42,013 nucleotides of DNA from Bradyrhizobium sp. (GCA_018971675.1 JAGXAF010000004.1:1-42013), one strand, 5' to 3'; counted from the first letter of the stretch, positions 25,078-33,646 are shown. Program-made: numbers and translations. The notes: generated by a model from the sequence alone, not told the origin.

Positions 25078-26886
25078 ATGCTCACGAAGGCTCCGGAGGG
25101 AAAGGTCACCGCGCTGCTCGACGAGTTCAACGCCGCGTTGTCGTCAGGCGACATCGAACGCGCGGTGGCGCTGTTTCAGACCGATTGCTACTGGCGTGAT
25201 CTCGTCACCTTCACCTGGAACGTCAAAACCATGGAGGGCAAGGATCAGATCCGCGACATGCTGCAAGCGCGGCTTGCGGACACCAGGCCGTCAGGATTCC
25301 GTATCGCCGACGGCGAAACGGCGAGCGAGGCCGATGGCATCGTCGAGAGCTGGATTCAGTTCGAGACCGACGTGGCGCGGGGCTTTGGTCATCTGCGTAT
25401 GAAGGACGGCCGCATCTGGACGCTGCTCACCACCATGGCTGAACTCAAGGGCCATGAGGAGAAGTCCGGCTTCACCCGTCCGCTCGGCGCCAAGCACGGT
25501 CATGGCAAGGATCGCAAAAGCTGGCGCGAGGAACGCGAGCGGGAGGCCGCCGAACTGGGTCATACGAGGCAGCCCTATGTGCTGATTATCGGTGGCGGAC
25601 AGGGCGGCATCGCGCTCGGCGCACGACTGCGCCAGCTTGGCGTGCCCACCATCATCATCGAGAAGAACGATCGGGCCGGTGATTCCTGGCGCAAACGCTA
25701 CAAGTCGCTCTGTTTGCACGATCCGGTCTGGTACGATCACTTGCCCTATATCGATTTTCCGAAGAACTGGCCTGTCTTCGCGCCGAAGGACAAGATCGGC
25801 GACTGGCTGGAAATGTATACCAAGGTGATGGAGCTGAGTTACTGGAATTCCACCGTCGCGAAGTCCGCCAAATATGACGACAAGGCCAAGGAATGGACCG
25901 TCATCGTCGAGCGCGACGGCAAGGAGATGACACTCAAGCCGAAACAGCTCGTGCTTGCCACCGGCATGTCTGGCAAGGCGAACTGGCCCAAATACAAGGG
26001 ACAGGACATCTTCAAGGGGGAGCAGCAGCACTCCTCGAACCATCCGGGTCCGGAGAAATATCGCGGCAAGAAGGTGGTGGTGATCGGCTCCAACAACTCC
26101 GCTCACGATATCTGTGCGGCGCTATGGGAGGGGGGCGCGGACGTCACGATGGTACAGCGCTCGTCCACCCATATCGTGAAGTCCGACACGCTGATGGATA
26201 TCGGCCTCGGGGCGCTTTACTCGGAGCAGGCGGTCGAGAACGGCATGACCACGCGCAAGGCCGATCTGATCTTCGCCTCGTTGCCCTACAAGATCATGCA
26301 TGAGTTCCAGATTCCGCTCTACGAACAGATGCGTGAGCGCGACAAGGGCTTCTATGATGCGCTGGAGAAGGTCGGCTTCATGCATGACTGGGGCGACGAT
26401 GGCTCTGGCCTGTTCATGAAGTACCTGCGCCGCGGTTCGGGTTACTATATCGACGTCGGCGCCTGCGATCTCGTTATCGACGGCTCGATCAAGCTTAAAA
26501 GCGGCAAGGGCGCGGCAGTGCAGGAATTGACGGAAACCGGCGTGAAATTCGTGGATGGCACCGAACTGCCTGCCGATCTCGTGGTCTATGCCACCGGTTA
26601 TGGCTCAATGAACGGCTGGGCCGCCGACCTGATCTCGAAGGAGGTCGCCGACAAGGTAGGCAAGGTCTGGGGTCTCGGCTCGAACACCACCAAGGATCCC
26701 GGCCCGTGGGAGGGCGAGCAGCGCAACATGTGGAAGCCGACCCAGCAGGAAGCGCTGTGGTTCCACGGCGGCAATCTGCATCAGTCGCGGCACTACTCGC
26801 AGTACCTCTCGCTGCAGCTCAAGGCGCGGATGGAAGGCATCCCGACACCGGTTTACGGCCTACAGAAAGTTCATCACCTGAATTGA
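25078..26886 (+). CDS. Flavin-containing monooxygenase with N-terminal NTF2-like domain
   Basis: The 602-residue protein starts with an NTF2/SnoaL-like domain (about 5-130, ALLDEFNAALSSGDIERAVALF). A two-dinucleotide-fold monooxygenase follows. The FAD site GGGQGGIALG is near residue 170, the NADPH site VVVIGSNNSAHD near 334, and the C-terminal ATGY motif near 510. Before the NADPH site the chain reads FKGEQQHSSNHP. This is the FxGxxxHxxx fingerprint of flavin and Baeyer-Villiger monooxygenases, ending in HP instead of F/Y or WP. The substrate is unknown; a carbonyl, amine or sulfide is expected. Control by the divergent sigma-54 regulator suggests catabolic induction. The ATG at 25078 follows GGAGA; the frame is open upstream but crosses the promoter. 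Confidence 0.92.
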   Translation: MLTKAPEGKVTALLDEFNAALSSGDIERAVALFQTDCYWRDLVTFTWNVKTMEGKDQIRDMLQARLADTRPSGFRIADGETASEADGIVESWIQFETDVARGFGHLRMKDGRIWTLLTTMAELKGHEEKSGFTRPLGAKHGHGKDRKSWREEREREAAELGHTRQPYVLIIGGGQGGIALGARLRQLGVPTIIIEKNDRAGDSWRKRYKSLCLHDPVWYDHLPYIDFPKNWPVFAPKDKIGDWLEMYTKVMELSYWNSTVAKSAKYDDKAKEWTVIVERDGKEMTLKPKQLVLATGMSGKANWPKYKGQDIFKGEQQHSSNHPGPEKYRGKKVVVIGSNNSAHDICAALWEGGADVTMVQRSSTHIVKSDTLMDIGLGALYSEQAVENGMTTRKADLIFASLPYKIMHEFQIPLYEQMRERDKGFYDALEKVGFMHDWGDDGSGLFMKYLRRGSGYYIDVGACDLVIDGSIKLKSGKGAAVQELTETGVKFVDGTELPADLVVYATGYGSMNGWAADLISKEVADKVGKVWGLGSNTTKDPGPWEGEQRNMWKPTQQEALWFHGGNLHQSRHYSQYLSLQLKARMEGIPTPVYGLQKVHHLN

Positions 26887-26910
26887 TAGGCCGAACGATA
26901 TCGCGATGTC

Positions 26911-26935
26911 GGGCGGATCGTCGTGCGATCCGCCC
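26911..26935 (+). terminator. Strong hairpin after the monooxygenase gene
   Basis: GGGCGGATCG pairs perfectly with CGATCCGCCC around a TCGTG loop, 25 bases after the stop. Only two T follow, so it may work as a terminator or as an RNA-stabilising stem. Confidence 0.6.
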
Positions 26936-27748
26936 TTCAAAATGGCGCGCCATCCGCTCCTTCCCACGCGGAATGTCGCCTTCGGGTGCAGGACGGACAG
27001 CCGCATACATACGTCAATGGCAGTCCTGCGCGTTTGGAGCAGGCTTCGGACCGTCCAGAAGCTTGTCGTCTGCTTGCTCATTGCCGCAAGTCGCGCATTT
27101 CCTGATCTATTGCCGCCGCGCCTTTGTCCGCTTTCCTTACGCTTCAATGTCTACAAGCGTTTCGCAAGGCCGCGCCCTCGGTAAAAATTGGAGCAGGAAA
27201 TAGCCGCCTCGTCGCCTCAATACTGCCATGCCCTAGCCGGAAATCCTCAGTTATGCTGCCACGTTTTTACCGCCATCAACGTGCGTTGTGATTTGAGCAT
27301 GGCGCGTTGTGATACGAAATCCAGAAGGTAATGAGCAATTTCGATGCACTTGGGGTTTGTTAGTGGCGTCGAGCCAAACAATATCCCGGTTTTTGAGATT
27401 AGTTTCGGCACGCTCGCTGGAAGTCGTATTCGCCGCTCATAGGGGCGGACTGGTGCCGAGACTGGGGCAATGCAAGTAGTACCTAAAGCGCGACCTGGCG
27501 TGTTGTCTCGCCAGTCCCAATGTGGCGCCTCTCGCGGTGCTGAAACAGCTCTGCCCGGACAGCACCGGTCGTTCCGTCAAAATTCTCTCACCGGTTTCCG
27601 CATTCGGTCTGCATCGATCGCGAATTCGTTCGTGAGTCGCGCGTCGACGGAACCTTCAAGTCCAGCAGATCGAAATGCCAACCAGTCGATGCCGCGGTAA
27701 ACAACCGATGGCAGTGGTGCAAATCCCTAGCGTGAGGCGGAGTGGCGT
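26936..27748. other. Gene-poor interval of about 0.8 kb
   Basis: No gene is supportable here. Short frames on both strands lack ribosome sites and recognisable protein sequence. A minus-strand stretch at about 27460-27250 is open for some 65 codons with protein-like content (FGSTPLTNPKCIEIAHYLLD) but has no good start; it may be a decayed gene. Confidence 0.45.
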
Positions 27749-28324
27749 ATGAGTACCTCAAGTAGACAGGACCCTTTCGATCCGGACAATCCATTTCGCT
27801 ATGCGCCGCGCCCGTTGCGAGATGAAGCGAAGCCCCGGTCAGCGGCTTCAAACAGCGTCAAGCCGGAGTTGCCCAGGAACAGCGCATCCTCGCCGTCTTC
27901 CTTCGAGAACTTGCTCAGGGAAGCGGTCAGGAAGTCCGTGGGCATTCCGCCTGACCCCGAGGCCGTTCATGAACCGCCCGAACAAAACAACGAACTCGGC
28001 CGATGGATGGAGCGGATCCCGGTCGGCTGGTGGTCGGCCGCGGCCGTCGGCGGTTTGGCCCTGGTCGCGCTGTTCTTCCTCATTCCAGTGTCGGGAAGTC
28101 ATGCCCCGGACAGCAATGTTTCCGGCGCCGTGGAATCACTGAAAACGGCGGTGAAGCAGGCCTCGCGCGAGGACCAGACGAGTCCGACGCAGCCGGCCAT
28201 GACGCACGAGCATTCCGAAGCACTGCTTCACCGGTTCCTTCAGTGGCAGCAGAAACTCGACTCCGCGGATTCCCGCCTCGGTGGCGGATCCGGAGGCCAA
28301 GGGGAGAACGAAATTGCCAGATAA
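27749..28324 (+). CDS. Single-span membrane protein of unknown function
   Basis: The 191-residue protein has a Pro/Arg-rich cytoplasmic N-terminus (DPFDPDNPFRYAPRPLRDE). One membrane helix lies near residues 92-113 (WWSAAAVGGLALVALFFLIPV). A polar C-terminal part (ALLHRFLQWQQKLDSADSR) of helical character ends in Gly-rich sequence. I do not recognise a family with known function. It precedes the binding-protein gene by 33 bp on the same strand, so the two may form an operon. Confidence 0.7.
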   Translation: MSTSSRQDPFDPDNPFRYAPRPLRDEAKPRSAASNSVKPELPRNSASSPSSFENLLREAVRKSVGIPPDPEAVHEPPEQNNELGRWMERIPVGWWSAAAVGGLALVALFFLIPVSGSHAPDSNVSGAVESLKTAVKQASREDQTSPTQPAMTHEHSEALLHRFLQWQQKLDSADSRLGGGSGGQGENEIAR

Positions 28325-28357
28325 CGGAGCCGATTTGATGTTGTCGCGGAGTTTCCA

Positions 28358-29902
28358 ATGACTTCCCGTTGGACGATTATTTTATCCACTGTCCTGCTTC
28401 TCGGCTTCTCGGTTGAAGCGCACGCTGCCAGGCTGGATAGCGTCCGCGAGCTTGCGGGCCGCGTCGGGCCGATCATCGGTTCGGCCTCAGCTTGCCGGGA
28501 TATCGCCCGACCCCGAATTCAGTCCATCGTCGAAAAATTCAACGTAGTGATCCATGAAGCCGCGTCCAGTGACGCGGAGCGCGACGATCTCGCACGGCTG
28601 CTGGATCGCAATGCTGCCGATGGCCGTCAGGCGGTAGCAACGGGCAAGATCGACTGCCGGACGGCCGAACGCCAGCTTAGCGATCTCGAGCAATCGCTTG
28701 ACTCGCCTGCATCGGCATTGTCGGGCGCTCCCGCTTCGACTGGCGCCGCCACGGCTTCCGCGACCACCTCGTCCGGCGCCCCTGTCCGCGGCATTAGCGA
28801 TCACGAAGTCCGCTTTGGGATTGTAGGTCCCTTCTCCGGTGCCTCCAAGGAACTCGGGCGGCAGATGAAGCTTGGGATCGACACCGCATTCAGCCGGGTC
28901 AACGATACCGGCGGCGTCGCGGGTCGGATGCTCAAATTGATCGCGGCTGACGACGGCTACGAGCCGACGCGGACTGCCGACGCCATGAAGCAACTCTACG
29001 ACAAAGACCAGGTGTTCGGCTTCATCGGAAATGTCGGAACGCCGACCGCCGCCGTCGCGGTCCCCTTCGCGCTCGAGCGGCGGGCGCTGTTCTTCGGCGC
29101 CTTCACCGGATCGAACATCCTGCGCCACGATCCTCCCGACCGCTACGTATTCAATTATCGCGCGAGTTATGCCGAGGAAACCGACGCCGTCGTGCGTTAT
29201 CTGGTGAAACTGCGCCGGATACCGGCGCGGCAGATCGCGGTTTTCGCCCAGCAGGATGCCTTTGGGGACGCGGGTTTTGCCGGCGTCTCAAAGGCATTCC
29301 GTACGCTTGGTTTAGGTGACAGCTCCATCCTGCGGCTTAACTACAAACGAAACACCGTGGATGTGGACGATGCGGTCAATCAGCTGAAATTGCATAAACC
29401 GCCGATCAGGGCGGTGGTGATGGTGGCCACCTATCGGGCCGCGGCCAAGTTCATCGAGAAGACGCACGACCAGATTCCCGGCTTGATCTACACCAATGTA
29501 TCGTTCGTCGGCAGCACTGAGCTTGCCGAGGAGCTGATGCTGTTGGGCCCGCGTTTCGCCAACGGGGTGATCGTCACCCAGGTGGTGCCAGCCGTTGGTG
29601 GCTATTCAAGCGTGGTGCTCGAATACAAGAACGCCCTTGCCAAGTATTTTCCCGGCGAGGCGCCGGATTACGTATCCCTTGAGGGCTACATCACCGCCAA
29701 CATCCTGATCCAGGCCATGAAGCGTGTCGGTCCGCAGCTCGATACCGAAAAGCTGGTCGACAGCCTGGAAAATCTTCACAACCTCGACCTGGGTCTCGGA
29801 ACCCCTCTCAGTTTCGGCCGCTCCGAGCACCAGGCTTCGCACAAGATCTGGGGAACCGCGCTCGATGAAAACGGCCGATACCAGGCGATCGAACTTGAAT
29901 AG
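28358..29902 (+). CDS. Branched-chain amino acid-type substrate-binding protein with extra N-terminal domain
   Basis: The 514-residue exported protein has a signal peptide (ILSTVLLLGFSVEAHA). A helical region about 25-120 follows, with two cysteines at 46 and 100 that could form a disulfide, then an Ala/Ser/Thr-rich linker. The periplasmic binding fold runs from residue 148 (EVRFGIVGPFSGASKELGRQMKLG) to the end. The fold is that of LivJ-type proteins for amino acids, amides or aromatic compounds. No permease or ATPase gene is near, so it may serve a distant transporter or act as a sensor. The added Cys-containing domain is not part of ordinary LivJ proteins. The ATG at 28358 follows GGAG. Confidence 0.85.
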   Translation: MTSRWTIILSTVLLLGFSVEAHAARLDSVRELAGRVGPIIGSASACRDIARPRIQSIVEKFNVVIHEAASSDAERDDLARLLDRNAADGRQAVATGKIDCRTAERQLSDLEQSLDSPASALSGAPASTGAATASATTSSGAPVRGISDHEVRFGIVGPFSGASKELGRQMKLGIDTAFSRVNDTGGVAGRMLKLIAADDGYEPTRTADAMKQLYDKDQVFGFIGNVGTPTAAVAVPFALERRALFFGAFTGSNILRHDPPDRYVFNYRASYAEETDAVVRYLVKLRRIPARQIAVFAQQDAFGDAGFAGVSKAFRTLGLGDSSILRLNYKRNTVDVDDAVNQLKLHKPPIRAVVMVATYRAAAKFIEKTHDQIPGLIYTNVSFVGSTELAEELMLLGPRFANGVIVTQVVPAVGGYSSVVLEYKNALAKYFPGEAPDYVSLEGYITANILIQAMKRVGPQLDTEKLVDSLENLHNLDLGLGTPLSFGRSEHQASHKIWGTALDENGRYQAIELE

Positions 29903-29986
29903 CTATTGCTCCATCCGCCTGGCGGCGCGATAGCGGCACTGGAAGGACATGGCGGGCCGGGATTTCTCTCCCGTCACCTGCTCCGC

Positions 29987-30113
29987 TGGAGCCGTTTCCG
30001 TTCTGATGGAATCGGAGCGGGGCTCTGGATTCTTGTTTTGACGCGTTTTCTTCACGCGAACCGGTATCCACCCACGGATCAAGTCCGAGGGAATGCTTCG
30101 CTCAAAAACGCTC
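29987..30113. repeat. Interspersed repeat, copy 2
   Basis: This is the second copy of the element at 21495-21620, in the same orientation. The core from TTCTTGTTTTGACGCG through GTATCCACCC is unchanged, while the hairpin arms near the left end have drifted. It separates the binding-protein gene from the convergent heme-copper operon. Confidence 0.85.
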
Positions 30114-30125
30114 TAAGTCATCAGC

Positions 30126-30144
30126 GGCTGCCGCCGCGGCAGCC
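30126..30144. terminator. GC-rich hairpin between convergent genes
   Basis: GGCTGCC-GCCGC-GGCAGCC forms a perfect seven-base stem between the end of the binding-protein gene and the end of the minus-strand operon. Without a T run its role as a terminator is only suggested by position. Confidence 0.35.
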
Positions 30145-30219
30145 TGTGCGCTACGAGGCGGCCCGGGCCTGAGAGGGCGGCGGTGGCCGGCATTCCGACT
30201 TCGTGCGCTCGAAGATGCG

Positions 30220-30840
30220 TCACTTGACCTGACAACCGGGATTCGGGTGGCGGTCGGCTTGAAAGCCGAACCATGTTTTCAGGGGAACCGATTGAAGGCC
30301 GAAAAACAGGATCAAGAACCACGAAATCCCAAGAGCCGCGGCGACTGTAACGAGAGCCCAGCCCGCTTCAGTTTGCTGATCGATTCTGTAGTAGGCACAG
30401 AGACGAACCGGTGCCGCGAGGTAGAGTCCTCCGATGGCCCCGAGTTTTGGAATGAAGTTCGCCCAGATGAACGCCCGTCCAAGTGACGGCATCCGGCGCC
30501 AACTCAATCCGAGAGGTAGCCCGGCAGCCAGCGGCAATGTTACAAATTTGGCCGCATCGGTGAGAGGATCGGATAACGCGCTGTCCAGGGCGCGGGGTAT
30601 CATCCAGAACGATGTGACAAGCACTACCGCGACAATGCCGGGAATACCCAGCCAATCCGCATCAACCAGCCAGGGTGGCTCGATGCCGCGGACAAGCGGC
30701 GCCAGCAGCAGGCCGATTCCGATCAGGAGCGGTATCTGCACGGTCATGTGCAGCACCATGTCGCTTTCGAGGAAATGACGCAGCGGCCACCACCACAACA
30801 GCATCCACGCGGCCGTGATGATGATCAGGCGCCTTCTCAT
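30220..30840 (-). CDS. Membrane protein of the norSY-senC-orf1-type operon (CtaG-like)
   Basis: The 206-residue protein has about six membrane helices, opening with LIIITAAWMLLWWWPL, and a conserved-looking MVLHMTVQIPLL near residue 28 reminiscent of CtaG-type assembly proteins. It starts inside the SenC stop (ATGA overlap), so it is the last gene of the heme-copper operon. In ammonia oxidisers the fourth gene of the norSY-senC-orf1 cluster also encodes a membrane protein; I equate the two by position. A role in assembling the copper or heme centres is likely but not shown. Confidence 0.75.
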   Translation of the reverse strand: MRRRLIIITAAWMLLWWWPLRHFLESDMVLHMTVQIPLLIGIGLLLAPLVRGIEPPWLVDADWLGIPGIVAVVLVTSFWMIPRALDSALSDPLTDAAKFVTLPLAAGLPLGLSWRRMPSLGRAFIWANFIPKLGAIGGLYLAAPVRLCAYYRIDQQTEAGWALVTVAAALGISWFLILFFGLQSVPLKTWFGFQADRHPNPGCQVK

Positions 30841-31451
30841 CTGCGGATTCCGGTCAATGCATTGACAAACACCAGCGGAGCCGCATCCGGATCGAAGGCG
30901 CGAGCCAAACGCCCGCGGGCGTCGATCAGATATACATCGCCGTTGTGGATGAAGCCGCCCATCCCGTCAGGGATCACGATCAGGCCGAAGGCCTGGCGCA
31001 GCGCGTCGAGTCCGCTCCGCTGCAACGGAGCCGCGATGCGCCATTGCGGCGCGCGCGCGCCGTAGCGATCCCCGTACAGCCGCAATGCTTCCCGACCGTC
31101 GTTCTCGATATCGAAACTGATGCTGACCAGTCTTACTTTCTGTTCCGGATGCGAGTCCTGCCATTGCAGTATGTGGTGAAACTCGTCTCCCATGGGCCTG
31201 CAGATCGTCGGACACCGGGTGTAGATGAAATCAACAAATACCGGGTCGCCTTTGTAGTCCGCCAGGGAAAATAGCTGACCGTCCTGATCCATGAGTTCGA
31301 CGTCCGGCAGGGAACGTGGCCTGCGTGCGATATCGAGCTGGCGCGCTCCGTTCACGGTGACGACGTTGAACCCTTCGGTCTCCCAGGCCAGCGCTCCAAT
31401 CCCGGCCGCGGTCACCAACACCAGCAGCGGAATGAAGCCCCGACCGATCAT
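30837..31451 (-). CDS. senC: SCO1/SenC copper chaperone
   Basis: The 204-residue protein is anchored by an N-terminal helix (FIPLLVLVTAAGIGALAW) and has a thioredoxin-like fold. The copper site is CPTIC (TRCPTICRPMG, Cys near 79 and 83) with a distal His in FIHNGDVYLID near 165. SCO proteins deliver copper to, or reduce, the CuA site of heme-copper oxidases. The gene overlaps the catalytic subunit gene and the following gene by ATGA at both ends, so it is tightly coupled to them. Confidence 0.92.
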   Translation of the reverse strand: MIGRGFIPLLVLVTAAGIGALAWETEGFNVVTVNGARQLDIARRPRSLPDVELMDQDGQLFSLADYKGDPVFVDFIYTRCPTICRPMGDEFHHILQWQDSHPEQKVRLVSISFDIENDGREALRLYGDRYGARAPQWRIAAPLQRSGLDALRQAFGLIVIPDGMGGFIHNGDVYLIDARGRLARAFDPDAAPLVFVNALTGIRR

Positions 31452-32923
31452 GCATCGGACTCCGATGCGGAAACCGACGGAAGTTTCGCAAGAAAGCCCA
31501 GCACGAAGATCAACGCTCCTGCTATCACCAACGCCGCGCCGACCGAGCCGACCCGATCATAAGGCAGCCATTCGGGCAGATGAACGGCGTAGCGGCGCGG
31601 AACGCTCACGGCTCCGCCGGAAAGGAATGCAAGAACGAAGACCGAGCCGCCGATGGTGTAAAGCCAGAACGCGACGGATGCCAATGCGCTCGATCCGGTG
31701 GTGCCGATATAGGTCACGAAGCTGAGAAACATCGCAACCATCCCCAGCAGCAAATAGGTATGGAAGTGGCCGGGCACCCATTGGGTGTTGTGCATGACGG
31801 AATTGATCTCGATCGTTCCATCGGCAATTGCCGGGATGACTCCGATCGCCCAGCCCGCCACGCCAAGAAACGCCAGCCCGGCTGTGGCATTCCATTTGAT
31901 GCCCGAGCGATAAACGTTGGTGAGAGCACCGAACGCTGTCACCAGCAGCACGGGCAAGCCACTCAGCCACGATATGACCTGACCCGCAACGAGTGCCCAG
32001 GTCGGCATCGCGAAATCCATGAGAAGATGGTGAGGATATACGGTGAGCACCATCAGCGTCGAAAGCACCCAGGCGAAGTAGAACGCTCGATTGGCCTTCC
32101 AGGCGCGATGTGTGAAAACGGGAAGTATCTCGTAGACCGCGATTACCGCCATATAGATGGTGGCGTTGATGAATACGTGTCCGAAAAAGTAGATCAGGTT
32201 TTTCGCGAGCAGGGCGTTGAAGGTAAAGCTCGGGACGTACAGATTGACGAGAGAGATAACAAGCACCGCGGCGCCGACGAGGATGCCCAGTATGTTGACG
32301 ATCGACACCATCGTGGATGCTGTTACGGCGGGCGGCGGGCCGTTTTTTTCGGGAGCCAGGCCGAACGCCTGCTTGACGCCGAGGCCGGAGGCGAGGCCGC
32401 CGTAAACGGACAGGATGCCGCGGGCGACGTCGAGATGAAGCAACAAAAAGCCGGTACCAATGATCAACAAGCCGATCATGTACGAAGCCGCCGCGTTGAC
32501 TGACCACAATGCGCCGGAATGTGCGGGTAGCGGGAACAAGAAGGTCCAACCGCCGGCAAATCCGCCCAGGAATCCCGCTCCCAAAATGAACGCCGCGCCG
32601 ATGAGGAAGAACACCAGATTGGTGACGAACACAGCGGTCGAGACCGGCACGTATCGACGTACGAAGTGCCACATGACGGCAGCGCCGGCCAGACCTGTTA
32701 TCCCAACCATGCCGGCGCCGTGCATGGTCATCACGACGTAGAAGAAATCCGGTTGAACGGTGATCCACTGCGCTTGCGCCAGACGCATGGTCAGGCCGAG
32801 CAGCATCATCAGCAGCAAGACCAGCCCGCAGACGGCCAGATACGCCAGAACGGCGGCGCGGGCGCTTATGAGGCTGCGGCCTTCATCGCTCCGGATCGTC
32901 ACTTCATTGGCTTGGATCGTCAT
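31448..32923 (-). CDS. norS: Heme-copper catalytic subunit, probable NO reductase of the sNOR type (ba3-like)
   Basis: The 491-residue, 12-13 helix protein has all six metal-ligand histidines. His68 (TMHGAGM) and His388 would bind the low-spin heme, His386 the active-site heme (PGHFHTY), and His249, His298 and His299 (YPHHLL) CuB. Oxidases carry a cross-linked Tyr four residues after the first CuB His (HPEVY/HPIVY). Here the segment is H249-VFI-N253, so that Tyr is replaced by Asn. Loss of this Tyr is a mark of NO reductases within the superfamily. With SenC, a CuA subunit and a fourth membrane protein the operon resembles norSY-senC-orf1 of ammonia oxidisers. Reduction of NO to N2O is therefore favoured over oxygen reduction. 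GGGAGGA precedes the ATG at 32923. Confidence 0.85.
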   Translation of the reverse strand: MTIQANEVTIRSDEGRSLISARAAVLAYLAVCGLVLLLMMLLGLTMRLAQAQWITVQPDFFYVVMTMHGAGMVGITGLAGAAVMWHFVRRYVPVSTAVFVTNLVFFLIGAAFILGAGFLGGFAGGWTFLFPLPAHSGALWSVNAAASYMIGLLIIGTGFLLLHLDVARGILSVYGGLASGLGVKQAFGLAPEKNGPPPAVTASTMVSIVNILGILVGAAVLVISLVNLYVPSFTFNALLAKNLIYFFGHVFINATIYMAVIAVYEILPVFTHRAWKANRAFYFAWVLSTLMVLTVYPHHLLMDFAMPTWALVAGQVISWLSGLPVLLVTAFGALTNVYRSGIKWNATAGLAFLGVAGWAIGVIPAIADGTIEINSVMHNTQWVPGHFHTYLLLGMVAMFLSFVTYIGTTGSSALASVAFWLYTIGGSVFVLAFLSGGAVSVPRRYAVHLPEWLPYDRVGSVGAALVIAGALIFVLGFLAKLPSVSASESDA

Positions 32924-32942
32924 GGCATCCTCCCAAAGGGGC

Positions 32943-33479
32943 TTAGCGTGCGGCGACGGTGATATCGGCGGCCATTTGGTGATGAGCAACGCCGCAATAT
33001 TCCAAACAGAGGACCCGGTAGGTGCCGGGTTTAGTGAAGGTATAACGAAGCTTGTTGATGTAGCCCGGCATCGCCTGGGTCTGAGCGACGATGCGCATGT
33101 CCGGATCGTAGACAGCGAAACCGTGATTTACGTCAGTACTCGTGACGTGAAACTCCGCGGTTTGTCCAGCCTTCAGGTTGCTGGGCGTGATGGTCCAGGA
33201 CCACTGGTTCCCAACAACTTCCACCGGTTGCACCGTTGCCGCCGATCCTTGTGCGGCGGAGCTCGAAACGTAGGGAAGATGGGAAAGAGTCCGGTAGTTG
33301 GCCCAGATCAGTATCACCATAGCGAGACCGAACAACCACGTCCGCTTCTGATAGGCCGACGCAATCGCCGGTCCGTAATCGGGCAGTTCAATCCTGGCCT
33401 TGAAAGCAACCCAAATGAAAACAAGGGCAAGCACCGCCATCAACGTCAGTGATGTTGCCCAAACAAGCTCCTGGATCAC
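32943..33479 (-). CDS. norY: CuA-containing subunit II of the heme-copper enzyme
   Basis: The 178-residue protein has two N-terminal membrane helices (about 5-25 and 47-62) and a periplasmic cupredoxin domain. The binuclear CuA ligands are complete: His119 (VNHGFAVYD), Cys158, Glu160, Cys162, His166 and Met169 in CxExCxxxHxxM. It accepts electrons from a cytochrome c or cupredoxin and passes them to the catalytic subunit, whose gene begins 19 bp later. It is the first gene of the operon. The ordinary sNOR order in ammonia oxidisers is norS before norY; here subunit II comes first, as in ba3 oxidases. Confidence 0.9.
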   Translation of the reverse strand: MIQELVWATSLTLMAVLALVFIWVAFKARIELPDYGPAIASAYQKRTWLFGLAMVILIWANYRTLSHLPYVSSSAAQGSAATVQPVEVVGNQWSWTITPSNLKAGQTAEFHVTSTDVNHGFAVYDPDMRIVAQTQAMPGYINKLRYTFTKPGTYRVLCLEYCGVAHHQMAADITVAAR

Positions 33480-33631
33480 GGTCCCCTCCCTTGCGCTCCA
33501 TTGAATCTCGGCACCGCATTTGCGGGATCAGCCCGTGCGGCAACATCCGGCGGGATGCGAATGCATCGCCCAGCAACAACTATTTTCAGCGGATTTTCTC
33601 TTAGCGGATTTTCTTATGCAGCCAGTCGACG

Positions 33632-33646
33632 ATTGACGCGGTCAAT
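33632..33646. promoter_or_regulatory. Inverted repeat upstream of the heme-copper operon
   Basis: ATTGAC-GCG-GTCAAT is a perfect 6-3-6 palindrome about 150 bp before the subunit II start. It is like an FNR/NnrR box (TTGAT-N4-ATCAA), but the spacer is one base short, so a different regulator may bind. Confidence 0.4.

Noticed and set aside
26906..27184. Frames after the monooxygenase terminator hairpin
   Set aside because: They start inside the hairpin and show Arg/Cys-rich chance composition without a ribosome site.
31557..32768. A 403-codon minus-strand frame within the heme-copper subunit I gene
   Set aside because: Shifted frame of the real gene; it has no membrane segments or motifs.
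31448..33479. Naming the heme-copper enzyme a ba3-type cytochrome c oxidase
   Set aside because: The CuA and heme ligands fit, but the active-site Tyr is replaced by Asn and the operon resembles norSY-senC-orf1, so an NO reductase is preferred.
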